A stretch of 64,000 bases of DNA from Hyalella azteca (lineage: Eukaryota; Arthropoda; Malacostraca; Amphipoda; Hyalellidae), in the NCBI RefSeq assembly GCF_000764305.2, contig NW_025946074.1, positions 605,152 to 669,151 of the forward strand, read 5' to 3'. How positions within the stretch are numbered: the stretch's first letter is position 1; the number at the start of each line of letters is the position of its first letter. Under the pieces are notes generated by a model. The model did not search any database. It was not told the origin of the DNA and saw nothing but the letters and a program-made list of their open reading frames with translations. This document shows, piece by piece, positions 1-12,516 of the stretch. The translations under genes and the position numbers were made by a program.

Positions 1-2205
1 TAACTTGACTTGCACCGCTTAATTATGACGTCACCTATACCGCTTGATTATATCGTGACTTGCACCGTTTATTTTTAGCCACAAAAATACCACTTTGTTC
101 CATATTCATCAAGAAAGTGAATTTTATTTTCCCTTTTGCCGCCCAGTGAACCGTATTTGTTCAATGCTTCGTTGAACCTTCTTTTTTACAGCCCTGCGGC
201 TAGAAAACTCAGAGTTGAAGTTCAAGTCTGGGTTCATAAATAAAATCTGGCCATAAAATCAAAATAAATGAAGGATCTTAGCTATATATTATACCCGATC
301 TACCTCGATTATCAAATATCAATGATCGTCTGCTTCGCGGGAATTTTAGAAATATGCGCATTGCGTAATTTTGATCTTCTGGTTGATTTGTGGCGTCAAG
401 GTCTGTTTTATTTTTCTTTATTGAAATAACATAAATTAACATTTTCATAAAAAATGCTACGCAACCTCGTCGTAAATTACGCTGTAAATGAAATTAGGTA
501 GTAAACGAATGATCACAAACTAACATTATGAATGACAAAAATTAATCATGTTGGTGGCTGTGCGAGTAATAATGATCAACTATCTTTACTGCAGCCTCTT
601 ACTATCTTTACTGAAGCAGGTAATTGGATGTATGCAATTCAAAACAATTATTATCAAATCGATGATCGATACACAAACGATAAGTGCACAAAAAAAAACA
701 TAACCGTGCATGTGTTTCAATATTAAATTTACTTTCAAATGTTTAGAGTACTTTCATGTTAAGTTGAGATTTGAGACTCGTGTTTCTCACTCAAGAAACG
801 AGGTTCGGGAATGTAGAATTGAAGCCTTCGTTAGAAACGAAAAAAATAACGTTTTCGAATAACTTAGATAAAAGAACGAGCATAATATTGTAACGCAACT
901 CCGAAGCATGATCATCAGAAGCAATGATTATACACACAACCATTCAGTCGAGGTCACATCAATTAATGATTGAAAACTCTAACGACGAAATCAAACTTGC
1001 AAAAACCTTATACATTGCAGCTAATATAAATTGCATATAATTCGAAATGAGAAAATGAAATCCAAATTCTAAAATGAAACCTATTTTCTGAACAACCATT
1101 TTCTTCAAATAGTCATTTACACACAGAACGAAAAAAAATACATTTTAAGACCTTGCATAAAACATCAACTTAATTGATTCTTGATCCAAGGTATTTCAAA
1201 TTTTCAATCATCTAAAATAGAATTTTCCATATGGCGCAATACTTACGTGGCGGAAGCATTCAGTAAAATATTAAAGCATATTGATAAATGCTCTTGTTGA
1301 GCACATAAAAATTTATTTCTGAGGTAGTAAAATTTGGTTAAAAGAACGCGAACGGTGAATGAGCCTCTATATACGTCAATACTCTACGAATAAATACATC
1401 AATATTACAAGTAAATGGAAAAAGTGGTGGTGATGGCGTTAAATTTAAATTCAATGGTGTAACTTCGAGGTTATTCGAACATAGCGTCTTGTAATTCAAC
1501 CACCGGAATAAACACTGACCTACTATGAGTTTAATTCAAATCATCTTCACAACTTACAGCGAGAAATCGTTCGCAGATAATTTTAATGACACTTATAAGA
1601 TTAAAGAAACGCATTTCACATTATATTATATACGTTAATTTCTATTCAATTTACAGCAATTCTCAGACCAATATCTTTTAGAGTTCAAGGTACCCTAATT
1701 ATCACCACGTAGCAACATTCTAGTGCTATATAATATTAAATGCATCCAGTTTCAATTAGTGGCCATGGAATGGAAAGTTGATGTTCGATGATTATTAATT
1801 TGAATATTGTATGTTTGAGTTTGAAATTATTTGATGATTATTAGGAAATTATAAAATAATAATTTGTTACCATATATTTCTAATCTTATAAAACACCATT
1901 TGAGTGCAACTTCGAAAATTTCTTTTAATCAAAACGCATTTTCAGTTTAAATTTTATATCAAGCAATACCCGTAAATGAGGCACACCGGAAATTAAAGGA
2001 AAAGGTAGACGAATTAACGAGAAAATAGAACTAATCTGTAATATCTTTAATGCCATGCGTTTCCATTCCATCAATGTTTACTAAATTCTTTCTATCAGAA
2101 AAAAAGTTGATAGTATCCGATTCGAAATAAAAAACGGACTGGTGATCAGATAGTGCAGCAGATACTTTAGTTTTAGCCTTAATCATTGAAATTAGTGTTT
2201 TTTCT
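1..2205. other. A+T-rich non-coding stretch
   Basis: I see no convincing gene here. The longest frame is about 64 codons (532-726), with no family resemblance, and is expected by chance in A+T-rich DNA. Confidence 0.6.
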
Positions 2206-2320
2206 CATAACATAACATAACATAGTGATGTCGGCGCTAAAGAGTAGGGCTGATGTGGCCTGTCGCAGATTCTTGAACTTTTCGTGACTTGTTCACAGAA
2301 GATCTAAAATCGTGTCATTT
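2206..2320 (-). repeat. LINE-type 3' end with CATAA tail (copy 1)
   Basis: A run of cataa pentamers (2206-2224) is followed by about 95 bp that recurs at 59893-60006. On the minus strand it reads as a 3' untranslated tail ending in a (TTATG)n microsatellite, the usual end of a CR1/L2/Jockey-like retrotransposon. The part at 2265-2296 also resembles the 3' end of the reverse-transcriptase fragment at 48805-49640, through a shared core close to aaaagaatcggc. No coding part remains next to this copy. It could instead be the tail of a SINE that borrows a LINE 3' end. Confidence 0.6.
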
Positions 2321-4817
2321 GACAAGATCTTCTGATATGGAAATATCATATGGAAGAGGTCGTCAAATTAAGCGCGAGGACGTTCCAGTCAGTTAAATAA
2401 AGTAGGCTGAGATGAATAATGTGCTTAAAATCTAAGTTATCGAACTCCTGCTCATTACCATCTGAATTAGGAGAAAACTTCTCATATGTTAACAGGCTGA
2501 AGCGCAAGTGTATGTAACGCATTAACTATAGGTGATTTCGAATTATTAACCTCAGTTATGAATTAACCAAAAAAAGGCTGCAGTAGAAACGTAATCAATG
2601 CAAGATGAGACAAAAATTTTTATCATGGAATATGAGTTAACAGTTTTTAGTTTTGAAGATACTTTTACAGAAAGCATAATGTGCAAAAATTACTTTGATC
2701 GATATGTATCAACTACATAAATCTCTTCTTTACTAATATTACATATTGATGAGAAAAATTCTATGTTCTTAGTAATGGTTCTTTTCATTCAAATAAAATA
2801 TTTGAAGAAGCATCAATATAATGGTATAGAATTCTCAGAAATTAGAAAACTCATTTGGACCCAACATCATTTAACATCACAATTCAATCACAATGAAACT
2901 ACGAACCAAAATAGGATCATAAGCTGGGTAACATTTGAATTAATCGGCAGCGCACAAATTGCATTCAAGGCTCTTCTTACTGTGGCTAAGAGAGTGGACA
3001 ATTCAGTCTGTAAATTACTGATGATAAAGAAGAAACTCTCAAGTCAGTGGATTTGCATTCACGGCTTGCACGCCGAGATCGTCTCCCTGAGGAGCGCGCG
3101 TGCGCCAGATTAAAAGTTCAGGCTTGGCCAGCGTCTTATCTTGACGAGTGAATTAAGCCTTCAGTAGGGAATCGGGAGGCCAAATTTGTCCTCTGCATGA
3201 GAATGCTATTCCTACCTGAATTTGTAAATTAATCGGAGATAAAACGGTTAAGAAACGCGATATGCACCCTTGAGGCCACGCCTTGTGGAGTTACCCCTCG
3301 AAAATACGAAGGCATCGTGGGTTCTGGAAACCTTTGTACTGACAACGAGTCGTTAAACACGTTGAGTGATTGTACTAGGAAGTCCTGGAGTGTCCTAGAG
3401 AGTGTCTCGTTGAGTGTCCTAGAACTTTTCAGTCGACGGAATTAATAACTTTTACCACTACCGAACGATAATTTTTCCGAACTAATGTTTACCCGGAGCA
3501 TAGTAATTTTAAATAGCTAAACTGCGCTTGATCAATGCAGATATTACTTGTCAATTGGAGGAAAATACAAGCTATTCAGACGTCCATATTCAGGCAATGT
3601 TTAAAGTCAGAAGAAGCACTTGTATGAATGTAAGCGTCACACGAGTATAGAAGCAAAAACATATATAATTTATAGGCATTTGGCGAAATTAAGTATACAA
3701 GAGCGACGTACTTCTCATGGTCAAACATACCGCCCCGATGAAGCCGCGAACGCCTTCACAAGAAGACTGTAATGCAATCAGCCGTCGCGTCAGGCACCGA
3801 AAAAAAAGCACCAGTAATTCAATCACACGAACAATTCTTATCTAATTTCAAGAGGAGACTTCTTACACGAGTCGGTCCATCAATAAATCGATGGTGAGCG
3901 ACAAACTCGCTTGGGTATTACAACATCAACTTCGATACACGCGACCGGGGAAGAAGAAGCTCCTCTCCAAAAAAGGCAAACTAAAGTAAATTCGGCCTCA
4001 CAAGAACCCAGAATCTAATTCGGTTAAACTAGGCGGTGACTGTGAGCTGACTTGCCAAACTTAATCAAGTTGACTGTATCAATTTCGCTTCAAAGTTATG
4101 GACTTTACTTTAGACATTACCGACCACTGTTTAGCGTGCCCAGGGAATTTAACCGCATCGAAGGAGAAGGCCTTTCATTAAATTCGAGTTTCTGGCATCG
4201 TTTCTTGGCAGAAATCAACTAATTTTTCGAAGTAATATATCGCACTCGTGCTGATCTTATGCTGAAAGATTTTACATCAAATGCAAAATTCATAGCGTTC
4301 TACTTTCATACGTGTCAAATTTATTCAGTTCATACAATCAATATCAATATTTAATGAATATCAATTAAATAATATGGTTTCCTACTTTCGTGGACGTGAT
4401 ACTGTTTTCTAAGCAAACTGTAACAGGACATTAGTTAGCCGATTATTTATGCTATTAATTTTTATGTAAAACCTACAGCATCTCAATGAATAGAACCTTG
4501 GCAAAAAATTATTCCATTCGGTTTCTTGTGTTTGACTTAATGAATGTACAACTTATATTATAGCAAAAGAAATTATCCACATATGTGTATAAGATTATCG
4601 TATTGTTTTAGAAGAACATTCATGTTGTTGTGTCCCTCAGGGATTAATTCAATTAAGTCAGTGAAATTCTGTCTAATTAATAAACATTTTTTGAAATTTT
4701 ACCTTACAAGTCAGAATTATAGAGGTAAACATTCAAGAGCATGAAAAGCATTCATATTTACACATGTAAGTCTTTGTAAGTAAAATTCCTTAAAAAAGGT
4801 GAATTGAACAAAAGAAT
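2321..4817. other. Non-coding stretch with one unrecognised 116-codon frame
   Basis: An open frame at 2763-3113 (+) could encode 116 residues. It shows no recognisable domain, its first third is A+T-driven, and it has no splice or polyadenylation context, so I do not call it a gene. Nothing else stands out. Confidence 0.45.
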
Positions 4818-5251
4818 GAAGAGCATACAAGAGTGAAAATCATACGTGAGTGAAGAGCATACAGGAGTGAAGAGAAGAAAAAAGAGTGCAAAGCATACAA
4901 GAATGAAGACCATACAGGAGTAAAGAGCATACAAGAGTAAAGAGTATACAAGAGTAAAGAGCATACAAGAGTGAAGAACATACAAGAGTGAAGAACATAC
5001 AAGAGTGAAGAGCATACAAGAGTGAAGAACATACAAGAGAGAAGAGCATACAAGAGTGAAGAACATACAAGAGTGAAGAGCATACAAGAGTGAAGAGCAC
5101 ACAAGAGTGAAGAGCATACAAGAGTGAAGAACATACAAGAGTGAAGAGCATACAAGAGTGAAGAGCATACAAGAGTGAAGAGCATACAAGAGTGAAGAGC
5201 ATACAAGAGTGAAGAGCATACAAGAGTGATGAGCATACAAGAGTGAAGAGC
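4818..5251. repeat. 17-bp minisatellite, about 25 copies
   Basis: The unit gaagagcatacaagagt repeats about 25 times. The first copies (4818-4950) are the most diverged and the last (5140-5240) nearly identical. The main variants swap gagc for gaac at the start of the unit. The unit has no stop codon in any minus-strand frame and 17 is not a multiple of 3, so all three minus frames stay open across the array, giving frames of 160-171 codons with a 17-residue period. These are artefacts of the repeat, not genes. Confidence 0.95.
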
Positions 5252-7236
5252 AGAAAGTGCGCCCAAAAAATCAACATGGAGGTCAAGGGGAGGCGATTTC
5301 CCCAAACACAGCTCTCCTGCTCTGAATACCGGGTAAAAAGAACAGGATTTTTCAAAGCATTAAATAACCAAGAGGATCAAGAAGAGGCACGGGAGTGGAT
5401 CATTATAATCAGGTGGCTGCCACTTACCGTAATCATATGCAAATGGCCTCTGCCCAATTACTGTGATATGGCAGCGTCACTAGACACAGAGACCTTCATA
5501 ACCGCTGTCTGCTTCACATGCCGCGGTAACTTTACTGTACCTTACTTTGCTCGAATGAAAAAAAAAAACAAAGTTAAAGGCTCTGATATATTTTCAGGAT
5601 AAAATTTTGAACAACATTCAGTAAGAAATGATGTGAAGGTCAACAATGTTAGGATACATAACAAATAAACCAGGGTTGTTGCCTGTCTCAGACAATTCCA
5701 CAGGTTCTTGTTCCTTGAGTTCGTGTGAAGTAATATGGAGTATGAAGGCATTTGGACGAAAATTAGCGGCCGAGTTAATTAATTTGTACAAGACTGCTCT
5801 GCATCACGTCAGCTAACGAGTAAATTCATGCAGTGCGAAAAATAGACGAATTGAATGCTTCTATGTTAGATTCATATTCTACATCAAAGTAAAAATAGGA
5901 ATAAAAGAATAACCGTTTCAAGGTGACACGGTAAACTGAAGTTTTAGAACACAAATGAATTCCGTGGACTTTATGCCTTTACAAGATAGTCACGGTTGTT
6001 TGCCTTCTCAAAAGAGAAGGCAAACAGAGTAAAAACAGAGCTAAAATTACCTGCCGACAATTCCCATCCGTCAACATAACCATAAATAATAAATCCCAGA
6101 GTATAATAATAAATGTATTATTATATTTCTCGATAAAATATATCACACAGACACTCCTGAACAACTGAACCTTCCTGGTTCAGGCTCTTGAACCTTACAA
6201 ATGCAGTAGCGCTATTCATAGGCTAGTTCTGCATCGCTTCAGAATACTAATTGTTTTCTTGACTCCTACTATTAATATTGAGAACTTTATGGATGTTTGC
6301 AGCTGTTATGACGCTCACCGTTTAATTTTTGACCGTATATATATAGCAGCAACCGCACAAGAGGGTTCAGCACATATCACATGTTGGTCAAAATGTTATT
6401 TAAAACAAATGCTATTCTACCTTAATAGCAGCGCAATTAATGATGTCCATTTTTTTGATCGTGAAATCATATCACTCAGAGAAGTGTGAGAGACTTTGTC
6501 CGAATATCGATGCACTTGAAGTCTTTATGTGGGTCATCCTGACCCAGTTTGACTCGTAACGGGACGCATTACGCCCAGAAATTAAGTGTCACCATGAGGA
6601 CAGTTTACCGCCACTTATTTTCTGATTAATAGGCTTAATAATCCTAATTATCATACATTTACAATGGGCAGTATTTTCTCGAGCGATTGGGAGGATGAAG
6701 ATTGTCAGAACAGTAGAAATCTACTAGTTTCAGTAAAAGTCAACGAAAATTAGATGAAAACCCCAAACTCTACGGATATTGGCCTTCAATGCTTGTCTGC
6801 CAATTTGAAACTAATAGGATTTGAATATTTGAATGAAGTTTTGAAAGTAATTATAAAATAAATGCATAGTATTAAAAATAGTTTAATTAATCTTTCACAT
6901 CCCAATCAATTGGGACTTGAAAATGAATTCAACGTCAAGTCCAGTTTGCTTAATTAATTCTAACGCCAATAAAATTTGTAAAAACATTCTAAAATACTGA
7001 TTTTTTTATATGCAATGGCAAGTCCTCGCATAAAAGTTGTTTTAAATCTTTAAAATTTTAAGCGCGCATGGGAGCCTTAAACCCCGGCACTAAGTTAGAC
7101 CAAAACATTTACAATATTATTTAGTCAAACATTGAAGTCGGAAAAAGCTATTGTGAGAAAGTGACTTTCAGAATTCAGTAGTTCTCGCATGAACCTGTAA
7201 CTTTAAAAAATACTACATTTCTAAAACTGGTAGAGG
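5252..7236. other. Non-coding stretch with small palindromes
   Basis: From 5252 to about 5600 the base composition is more balanced and a plus frame runs to 5602 (first ATG 5275), but no domain is recognisable. A perfect 7-bp inverted repeat with a 3-base loop lies at 6530-6546 (tgggtca / tgaccca). A second short palindrome (tcccaat / attggga) lies near 6900. No gene is supported. Confidence 0.5.
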
Positions 7237-7305
7237 CTCTCAGGCTTGTGGCGCAACGGCATGCAAAGCTCTTGGAATCGTAGTTCAGATCTACATTTCT
7301 GAGAG
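7237..7305 (+). repeat. tRNA-like element, possible SINE head or tRNA pseudogene
   Basis: The 69-base stretch begins with CTCTCAG and ends with its complement CTGAGAG, like a 7-bp acceptor stem. Inside are a box A-like tggcgcaacggc (about 7249-7260) with a plausible 4-bp D stem (ttgt/gcaa), and a T-arm-like gtag-ttcagat-ctac (7281-7294) resembling box B. The anticodon stem does not pair, and extra bases sit between the T arm and the acceptor stem, so this is not a functional tRNA. A run of A residues near 7358 would fit the end of a tRNA-derived SINE. Confidence 0.35.
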
Positions 7306-10259
7306 TGTCGGTCGCATTTAAACAAAGTGCCCTAAAAAAATGTAGACTAAGGGCAAAAAAAAAATTACCCTGAGCACTATAGGGTCTTGGATGTATTACT
7401 TACATATGCATCCATACTCGAGCATTGGCCGTTATTTCAAACAAAGCATGATGGTGCTTTGAACGAAAATAACTATTATATTTTGTCGGGCAATATTTAC
7501 TCAGAAAATGAGCGTTCTTCAGCAAATTTAAAGGTAAAAAACTTAATTCTAATGCAAGCTTTACACCTTAATTAAAAATCTTACCTGAAAAAGGTAAGGT
7601 TTAACCTAAAACCCTGAAGACTTGAATTATTTTATTTATGTTTACGTATTTTTAATTGCAGAAATATGTCGAAATATTGAAGGACCTCCTTTCGATGCGG
7701 GAGAATAAAAAATTTCTTCACTAAACGTCATGCGCCGGAAGAAAAAGCCTCGATGTCAGGAAAGGTTTTGAGAGAAGTTAAATATTAACCAAGACATTTG
7801 TGGCGGCCGAGTAATGCTGGAAACTCCTTACCCTCTTTTCATATTTAATAATGTGAGGTCGACACGGCAAAGCTCCTTTCCATAGATTTTTGGAGCGATG
7901 TCGCTTTGTCAAAAACTACAGCACATTTTTTTTCGGTCACTTTGAGCTCCTGAAAAATAATTCCGTGTCAGTAGGTTGGTTCTCTCTCAATGCGTTTAGA
8001 ATCTTGGATAATTCTCTATTTTTTTACAGGAGGTCGTCCGAATTACATTTAATTGTACTCGTTTGAAAAAATCATTAATGAAGTTACTCAAAAGAAGTCA
8101 AGAAGTTGTTCGAAATGATTCTTTCACGTGAATGATAAAACTTTAATACCAGAAATGTTATTACATCGTTCCAAACGAGACGTGCGAATGCTTCCACGTC
8201 GATAAAAATTCACCGGCACAAAACAATATTTTTGAGCAAAGAGTTTACGCATTTCAAACTCACCTCCATTTAGACATCAAGAACTTCTTCTCAATAGGAA
8301 ACTTCGTTAGCATTGCATAAAAATATTTTTGTTATTCCATGAATGCATACTTGAACTTTAATGGCGAGAAAAATTGACGTTGTCACAGTGCACGAATAGA
8401 AATTAAGCAAAATTACATACCTTACAGTTTTTAAGGTGACTTAACAGTAGAATATTCATTAATACGAGAGGATGAAAAGCGAGATATTTTTTCTTTATTT
8501 TGCAATTTGAGCGTGAATCTGATCGTTACCAATCCATATTCGTAGACGCGCTTCAAAAATACGGTCCAATACTTAAGGAAACAAAATTGTTTATTTTAAA
8601 TTTATTAATTCGGAATACACGTCGATCAGGTTGGAATATATGGCATATCATATATACATAAATATTGTATAGCGAAAATATTGCATTAAGACTTTATACT
8701 CTCGTTAGTAAGAGGAAATAATTTTTCGTATTAATGATGTACAATCGACGATATATAACTCAATTTAATATTTGCTCACAAAATATGAAGAATTTGAGCA
8801 GTTATTGTGCAGAGCGTTATGGCGCTGGCGTTGGTGTAACGAAGCAACCCTCTCAAGCCTGGTCGTCACAGGCAATAGCTTAATTTCCGTGAAGTTAGTT
8901 TCCATTTCCCGAAGAGCGTCGTAAAACTGCCGTTCTTCGACAAATACAAGTTGCTTTGACACTCCAGGGTCGCTTTAACGATCAAACTAAAGCGAAATTT
9001 TGATGGATGTTCTTATGAAGCAGAGCCTCGCTAAACAACGCCTTCGAGCCTTTACTGGAATGCCTACGCAGGAGCTAGGTGCACGTTAGAAATAATCTTT
9101 GCAGGTTAATATTTTGTTGGGAATTTTGAAGATTCGTGTGTTAAATATAAGGCAAAAATATATTCTCTCTTTGACATTATAAAGATAATATATAAATTCA
9201 AATTACATTAATTTTCTTTCCAAAATTGAAAATTTTCACGTAATCTAAGCTCAAAACGTCATAGCATGAAAATTATAATTCAACACCATTTCATAATTAT
9301 TTACCTATTTTCTCAAGCGTATAAAAAGGAATAATGGCTTCTGAGAAACGTGTACAAACATTTTTGAAAACGTATTGTACAGCACAGCTAAAAGACTGCG
9401 CTACCAAGGGATTGTTACTTCATCATAGGCAATTAAAACATTCGTTGCGTAAACCTTATAATAAATGCTAAGCTTGATCAACTACGTTTCTTAACTCACA
9501 TTAAAACTCATAGTTTAGAGTTTATAAAATAAGTTTCCTCGCAGGCTTTAGTAACGGCGAGTATCAAGGCTCCCCAGGAATGTTGAATCCATCGCAATAA
9601 TTTTAATTATACAACAGCCATTCACGGTCTTATATTTTAATCGCAATCGAGCCTGGGTAGAATCTCGCTACGATATTCCTGCCGACGTGTAATAGATTAT
9701 CGGTGGCCAATGTCCGGCCACCTCATGCCGCTCATAATCCGTCCTTGGCTTTCAACATGGACGACCAATGAGCAGCTGAACGCTAATGGCAGACTTATGT
9801 CTATATTTTTTAGAGCATTTCAACACTTTTCTACGGCGCAAATTAATTGAAACGAGTCAGGAGACTTGCTCAATAATATAGAGAAAATATCGGCCATAAT
9901 ACGGGGCAATTGCATTAAATATTGAAGAAATAGTTTCTGTTAATATTAATTTTCAAGAGGCAAAAACATAAAATAGATTAATTAGTTCATTTAAATGAGC
10001 TAAATAACCACCAGAAATAGTGGAATGCATAGTTTGATGTTTATGGTTGCAAAAACACGAAGAATAAAAGTGAACAATTAGTCGAAAGGCAAATTGAATG
10101 AATGCTTCAGAGACAGTTTTTTTTGCACTTTTATTTTAATAATGACCAAACTTCTCCGAATGAATCATCAATAATTTAAAGAAAAAACGAAGTAATGAGC
10201 TGAACGTGTAACATGTAACATCCAATGTCCGTAACATCGCTCAAGGCTGATCGGGTTCA
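7306..10259. other. Non-coding stretch with one weak minus-strand frame
   Basis: The frame 8765-8962 (-), up to 65 codons, has balanced codon use and AATAAA motifs on the minus strand about 165 bases past its stop. It has no recognised family and no clear acceptor site, so it is at best a possible terminal exon. The remainder is A+T-rich without visible structure. Confidence 0.4.
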
Positions 10260-10370
10260 TCGATGGTGGATGTTGTAATCGATGGTGGATGTTGTAATCA
10301 ATGGTGGATGTTGTAATCAATGGTGGATGTTGTAATCAATGGTGGATGGTGTAATCGATGGTGGATGGTT
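10260..10370. repeat. 19-bp tandem repeat, about 6 copies
   Basis: The unit aatcgatggtggatgttgt repeats nearly perfectly about six times. Variation is mainly cgatgg versus caatgg and a terminal ttgt to tggt change. Both ends fade into unique sequence. Confidence 0.93.
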
Positions 10371-11329
10371 TTAATTTACAGGAAAAATCATACCATTAAT
10401 ACCAAGGGCCACAATGCTTGTATGAATTAAGTAAAAAGTGGCATTCGGTGACACGCAAACTACACCAATTCAAAAAGAAAACCTGATTACGTTAGTAATT
10501 TCGACTCCAACATTTAAAAACATAAGAATACGCAGAAATATATTGTAAAAAATATAATAAGTTGAGAAATATGGAGTCGGATGTGAAGCATCAACGGCTA
10601 CTGAAGCGCGCTGCTATAATCATGTATTTACACAACAGATTAGTTGGCATAAATACATAAAAAATCATCAATTATACCAGATTACAAATAAATTGTTTTC
10701 TCGTTATATTCATTAATATTATATCAAGTGCAATTTGTAAAAAAAAGTAATTTTCTCTTTTCATTTATAAGGAATAAATTGCATTGAATAAAACAAATTT
10801 AAAAATCCGTTCTAGTTTACACATTAGAGGATTTATGAACTGAACTCTACCGGCATTACGAGCAGCTGAGCATAAAAATTTCATCTGTTAATATTTTACT
10901 TAGGAAATATTAAAGTTTGTTAGGTCAGAATCTAACAGCGCTATAAAATGTTTAAATGTTTGAAGTACAAATTCGAGCAAATAGAATTAGTTTCATAATT
11001 TCTGTCGAGACTGCATGGTTTGTATAAAAGGTACTTCAATATTCATTTTATTAATATACAATTCTCATGAGTTTCTGTAAAAATTCACATGATAAGATTC
11101 ATGTTACATTCAGGAGTATGAAGCAATGAAGCAACGATTGAAATTAATATAAATAATAACAATAATGGGTCCATTTATAACAAGACATTAGGCATCTAAA
11201 TTGTAAGGTTCAACTTTTCATTTTCTTGAACAAGACTTCTTCACAAATGCAACGAGCATATTTATAAATAAAAAATGAATACTTACGTTGGGCCTAGTGA
11301 AAGTAACAGATACATTTAGTATACATTGA
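10371..11329. other. A+T-rich non-coding stretch
   Basis: I see no coding frame, RNA gene or repeat array here. Confidence 0.6.
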
Positions 11330-11745
11330 TACATTCACACGATACATTTAGACACTCATACGATGATACATCGCTACATTCTCACGACGAATCATTGACA
11401 CATTTAAATGTTTATACTTATACTTTGACACTTTCTACGGACGATACATTAACATATTCCCACAATGACCCATAGACACTTTCACACTTTCTTTCACAAT
11501 GCTTCAGTCATATATTGACACATTATCACGACACTGTATTCATAAATTGTCACATTTCAACGACATTCCATTAATAAACTGACACATCATAACAATTCAA
11601 TTCACAATTAAATGACACATTATAACAATTCATTCATAAATTGCCACGTATTAAGGACACTCCATTAATAAACTGACACTGACACTTTAGAACAATTCAT
11701 TATAAATTGCCACATTTCAACGACATATCATTAATTGACACATGG
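11330..11745. repeat. Degenerate tandem array, roughly 60-bp period
   Basis: Motifs such as cataaattgccacatttc, acgacattccattaataaa and ctgacacattataacaattc recur in the same order three to four times between 11530 and 11745. More diverged relatives (gacacattt, cacgacgaat, gatacat) extend back to 11330. This is an old tandem array with indels. The frame that starts inside it and runs into the next array is not convincing as coding. Confidence 0.7.
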
Positions 11746-11905
11746 ACTGGACACAAGGATCCAGCAGCCGTGTGTGTCCTCGGTCAGGAAGGACATCGTC
11801 AGCATCGCGCATGGATTCACTAGAGCGTCAGCCCAGCCTGCACCTGCCGAGCTTCTAATGCTGTCAATTACGGCCGTGCTCGCCATGCTACTCCCTATCA
11901 TGTAT

Positions 11906-12212
11906 ATTCGTCTACCACGTTCACGCTCAGCGCGTGATTGGGCAGGAATATATTTCATCCACCTCGTTCACGCTCAGCGCGTGATTGGGCAGGAATATAT
12001 TTCATCATCCACGTTCACGCTCAGCGCGTGATTGGGCAGGAATATATTTCATCTACCACGTTCACGCTCAGCGCGTGGTTGTGCAGAAAATTTCATCTAC
12101 CGCGTTCGCGCTCATCGCGTGGTTGGATGCGAATAAATTTCATCTACCGCGTTCACGCTCATCGCGTGGTTGGATGCGAATAAATTTCATCTACCGCGTT
12201 CACACTCGAGCG
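11906..12212. repeat. 47-bp minisatellite, about 6.5 copies
   Basis: A unit containing ccacgttcacgctcagcgcg followed by attgggcaggaatatatttc recurs every 47 bp; one copy near 12065-12108 is only 44 bp. The first copies carry the gattgggcaggaatata version and the last the ggttggatgcgaataaa version, so two subfamilies sit head to tail. Overlapping open frames here (11735-12227) arise because the unit lacks stops. Confidence 0.93.
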
Positions 12213-12414
12213 CGATTAGATCGGTGAGATTCATTTTTAGTTCTTAAATAACTATAAAATCGGGTCAATTGCAATAGTTTGTAATTCTTTGCGGTTTGCA
12301 TGGAAAAAATTAATATTTGTTGCCTTAAATGACAATTTAAATTCCTATAACTTTTGTTCTATGCAGAAAAATTTCATAAAGAATTACCCTCCACATGGAG
12401 TAGTTTCTTCACAG
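12213..12414. other. Intron-like sequence before the candidate exon
   Basis: A+T-rich sequence ends in a pyrimidine-rich tract, tagtttcttcacag, just before 12415. This matches a eukaryotic 3' splice acceptor. Confidence 0.35.
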
Positions 12415-12516
12415 GGGAAGGTTGCTGACAAAGCTCGATTTGACTGCACTAACAACGGCTCCATCTCGCTCCTCGATGCGCTCCTCAAAGGCAAACCAGT
12501 ATTCGAGAACATTTAG
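12415..12516 (+). CDS. Candidate terminal exon of an unrecognised gene
   Basis: A good acceptor (tttcttcacag) is followed at codon phase 0 by 33 codons and a TAG stop. Two AATAAA motifs lie within the next 45 bases (about 12534 and 12550), a compact 3' end. The peptide is coherent and non-repetitive, beginning GKVADKARFDC and ending ALLKGKPVFENI, with one Cys and a stretch faintly like half an EF-hand loop. The exon is richer in G+C than its flanks. I do not recognise the family, and no matching upstream exons were identified. A chance coincidence of acceptor, frame and poly(A) signal remains possible. Confidence 0.35.
   Translation, partial: GKVADKARFDCTNNGSISLLDALLKGKPVFENI

Noticed and set aside
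2763..3113. 116-codon plus frame
   Set aside because: No family resemblance, strongly A+T-driven in its first part, and no promoter, splice or poly(A) context.
4758..5355. Three long overlapping minus-strand frames (160-171 codons)
   Set aside because: They exist only because the 17-bp repeat lacks stop codons; all three give the same repeating peptide in shifted frames.
8765..8962. Minus frame with coding-like composition and AATAAA downstream
   Set aside because: No clear splice acceptor and no family match; kept only as a note in the stretch description.
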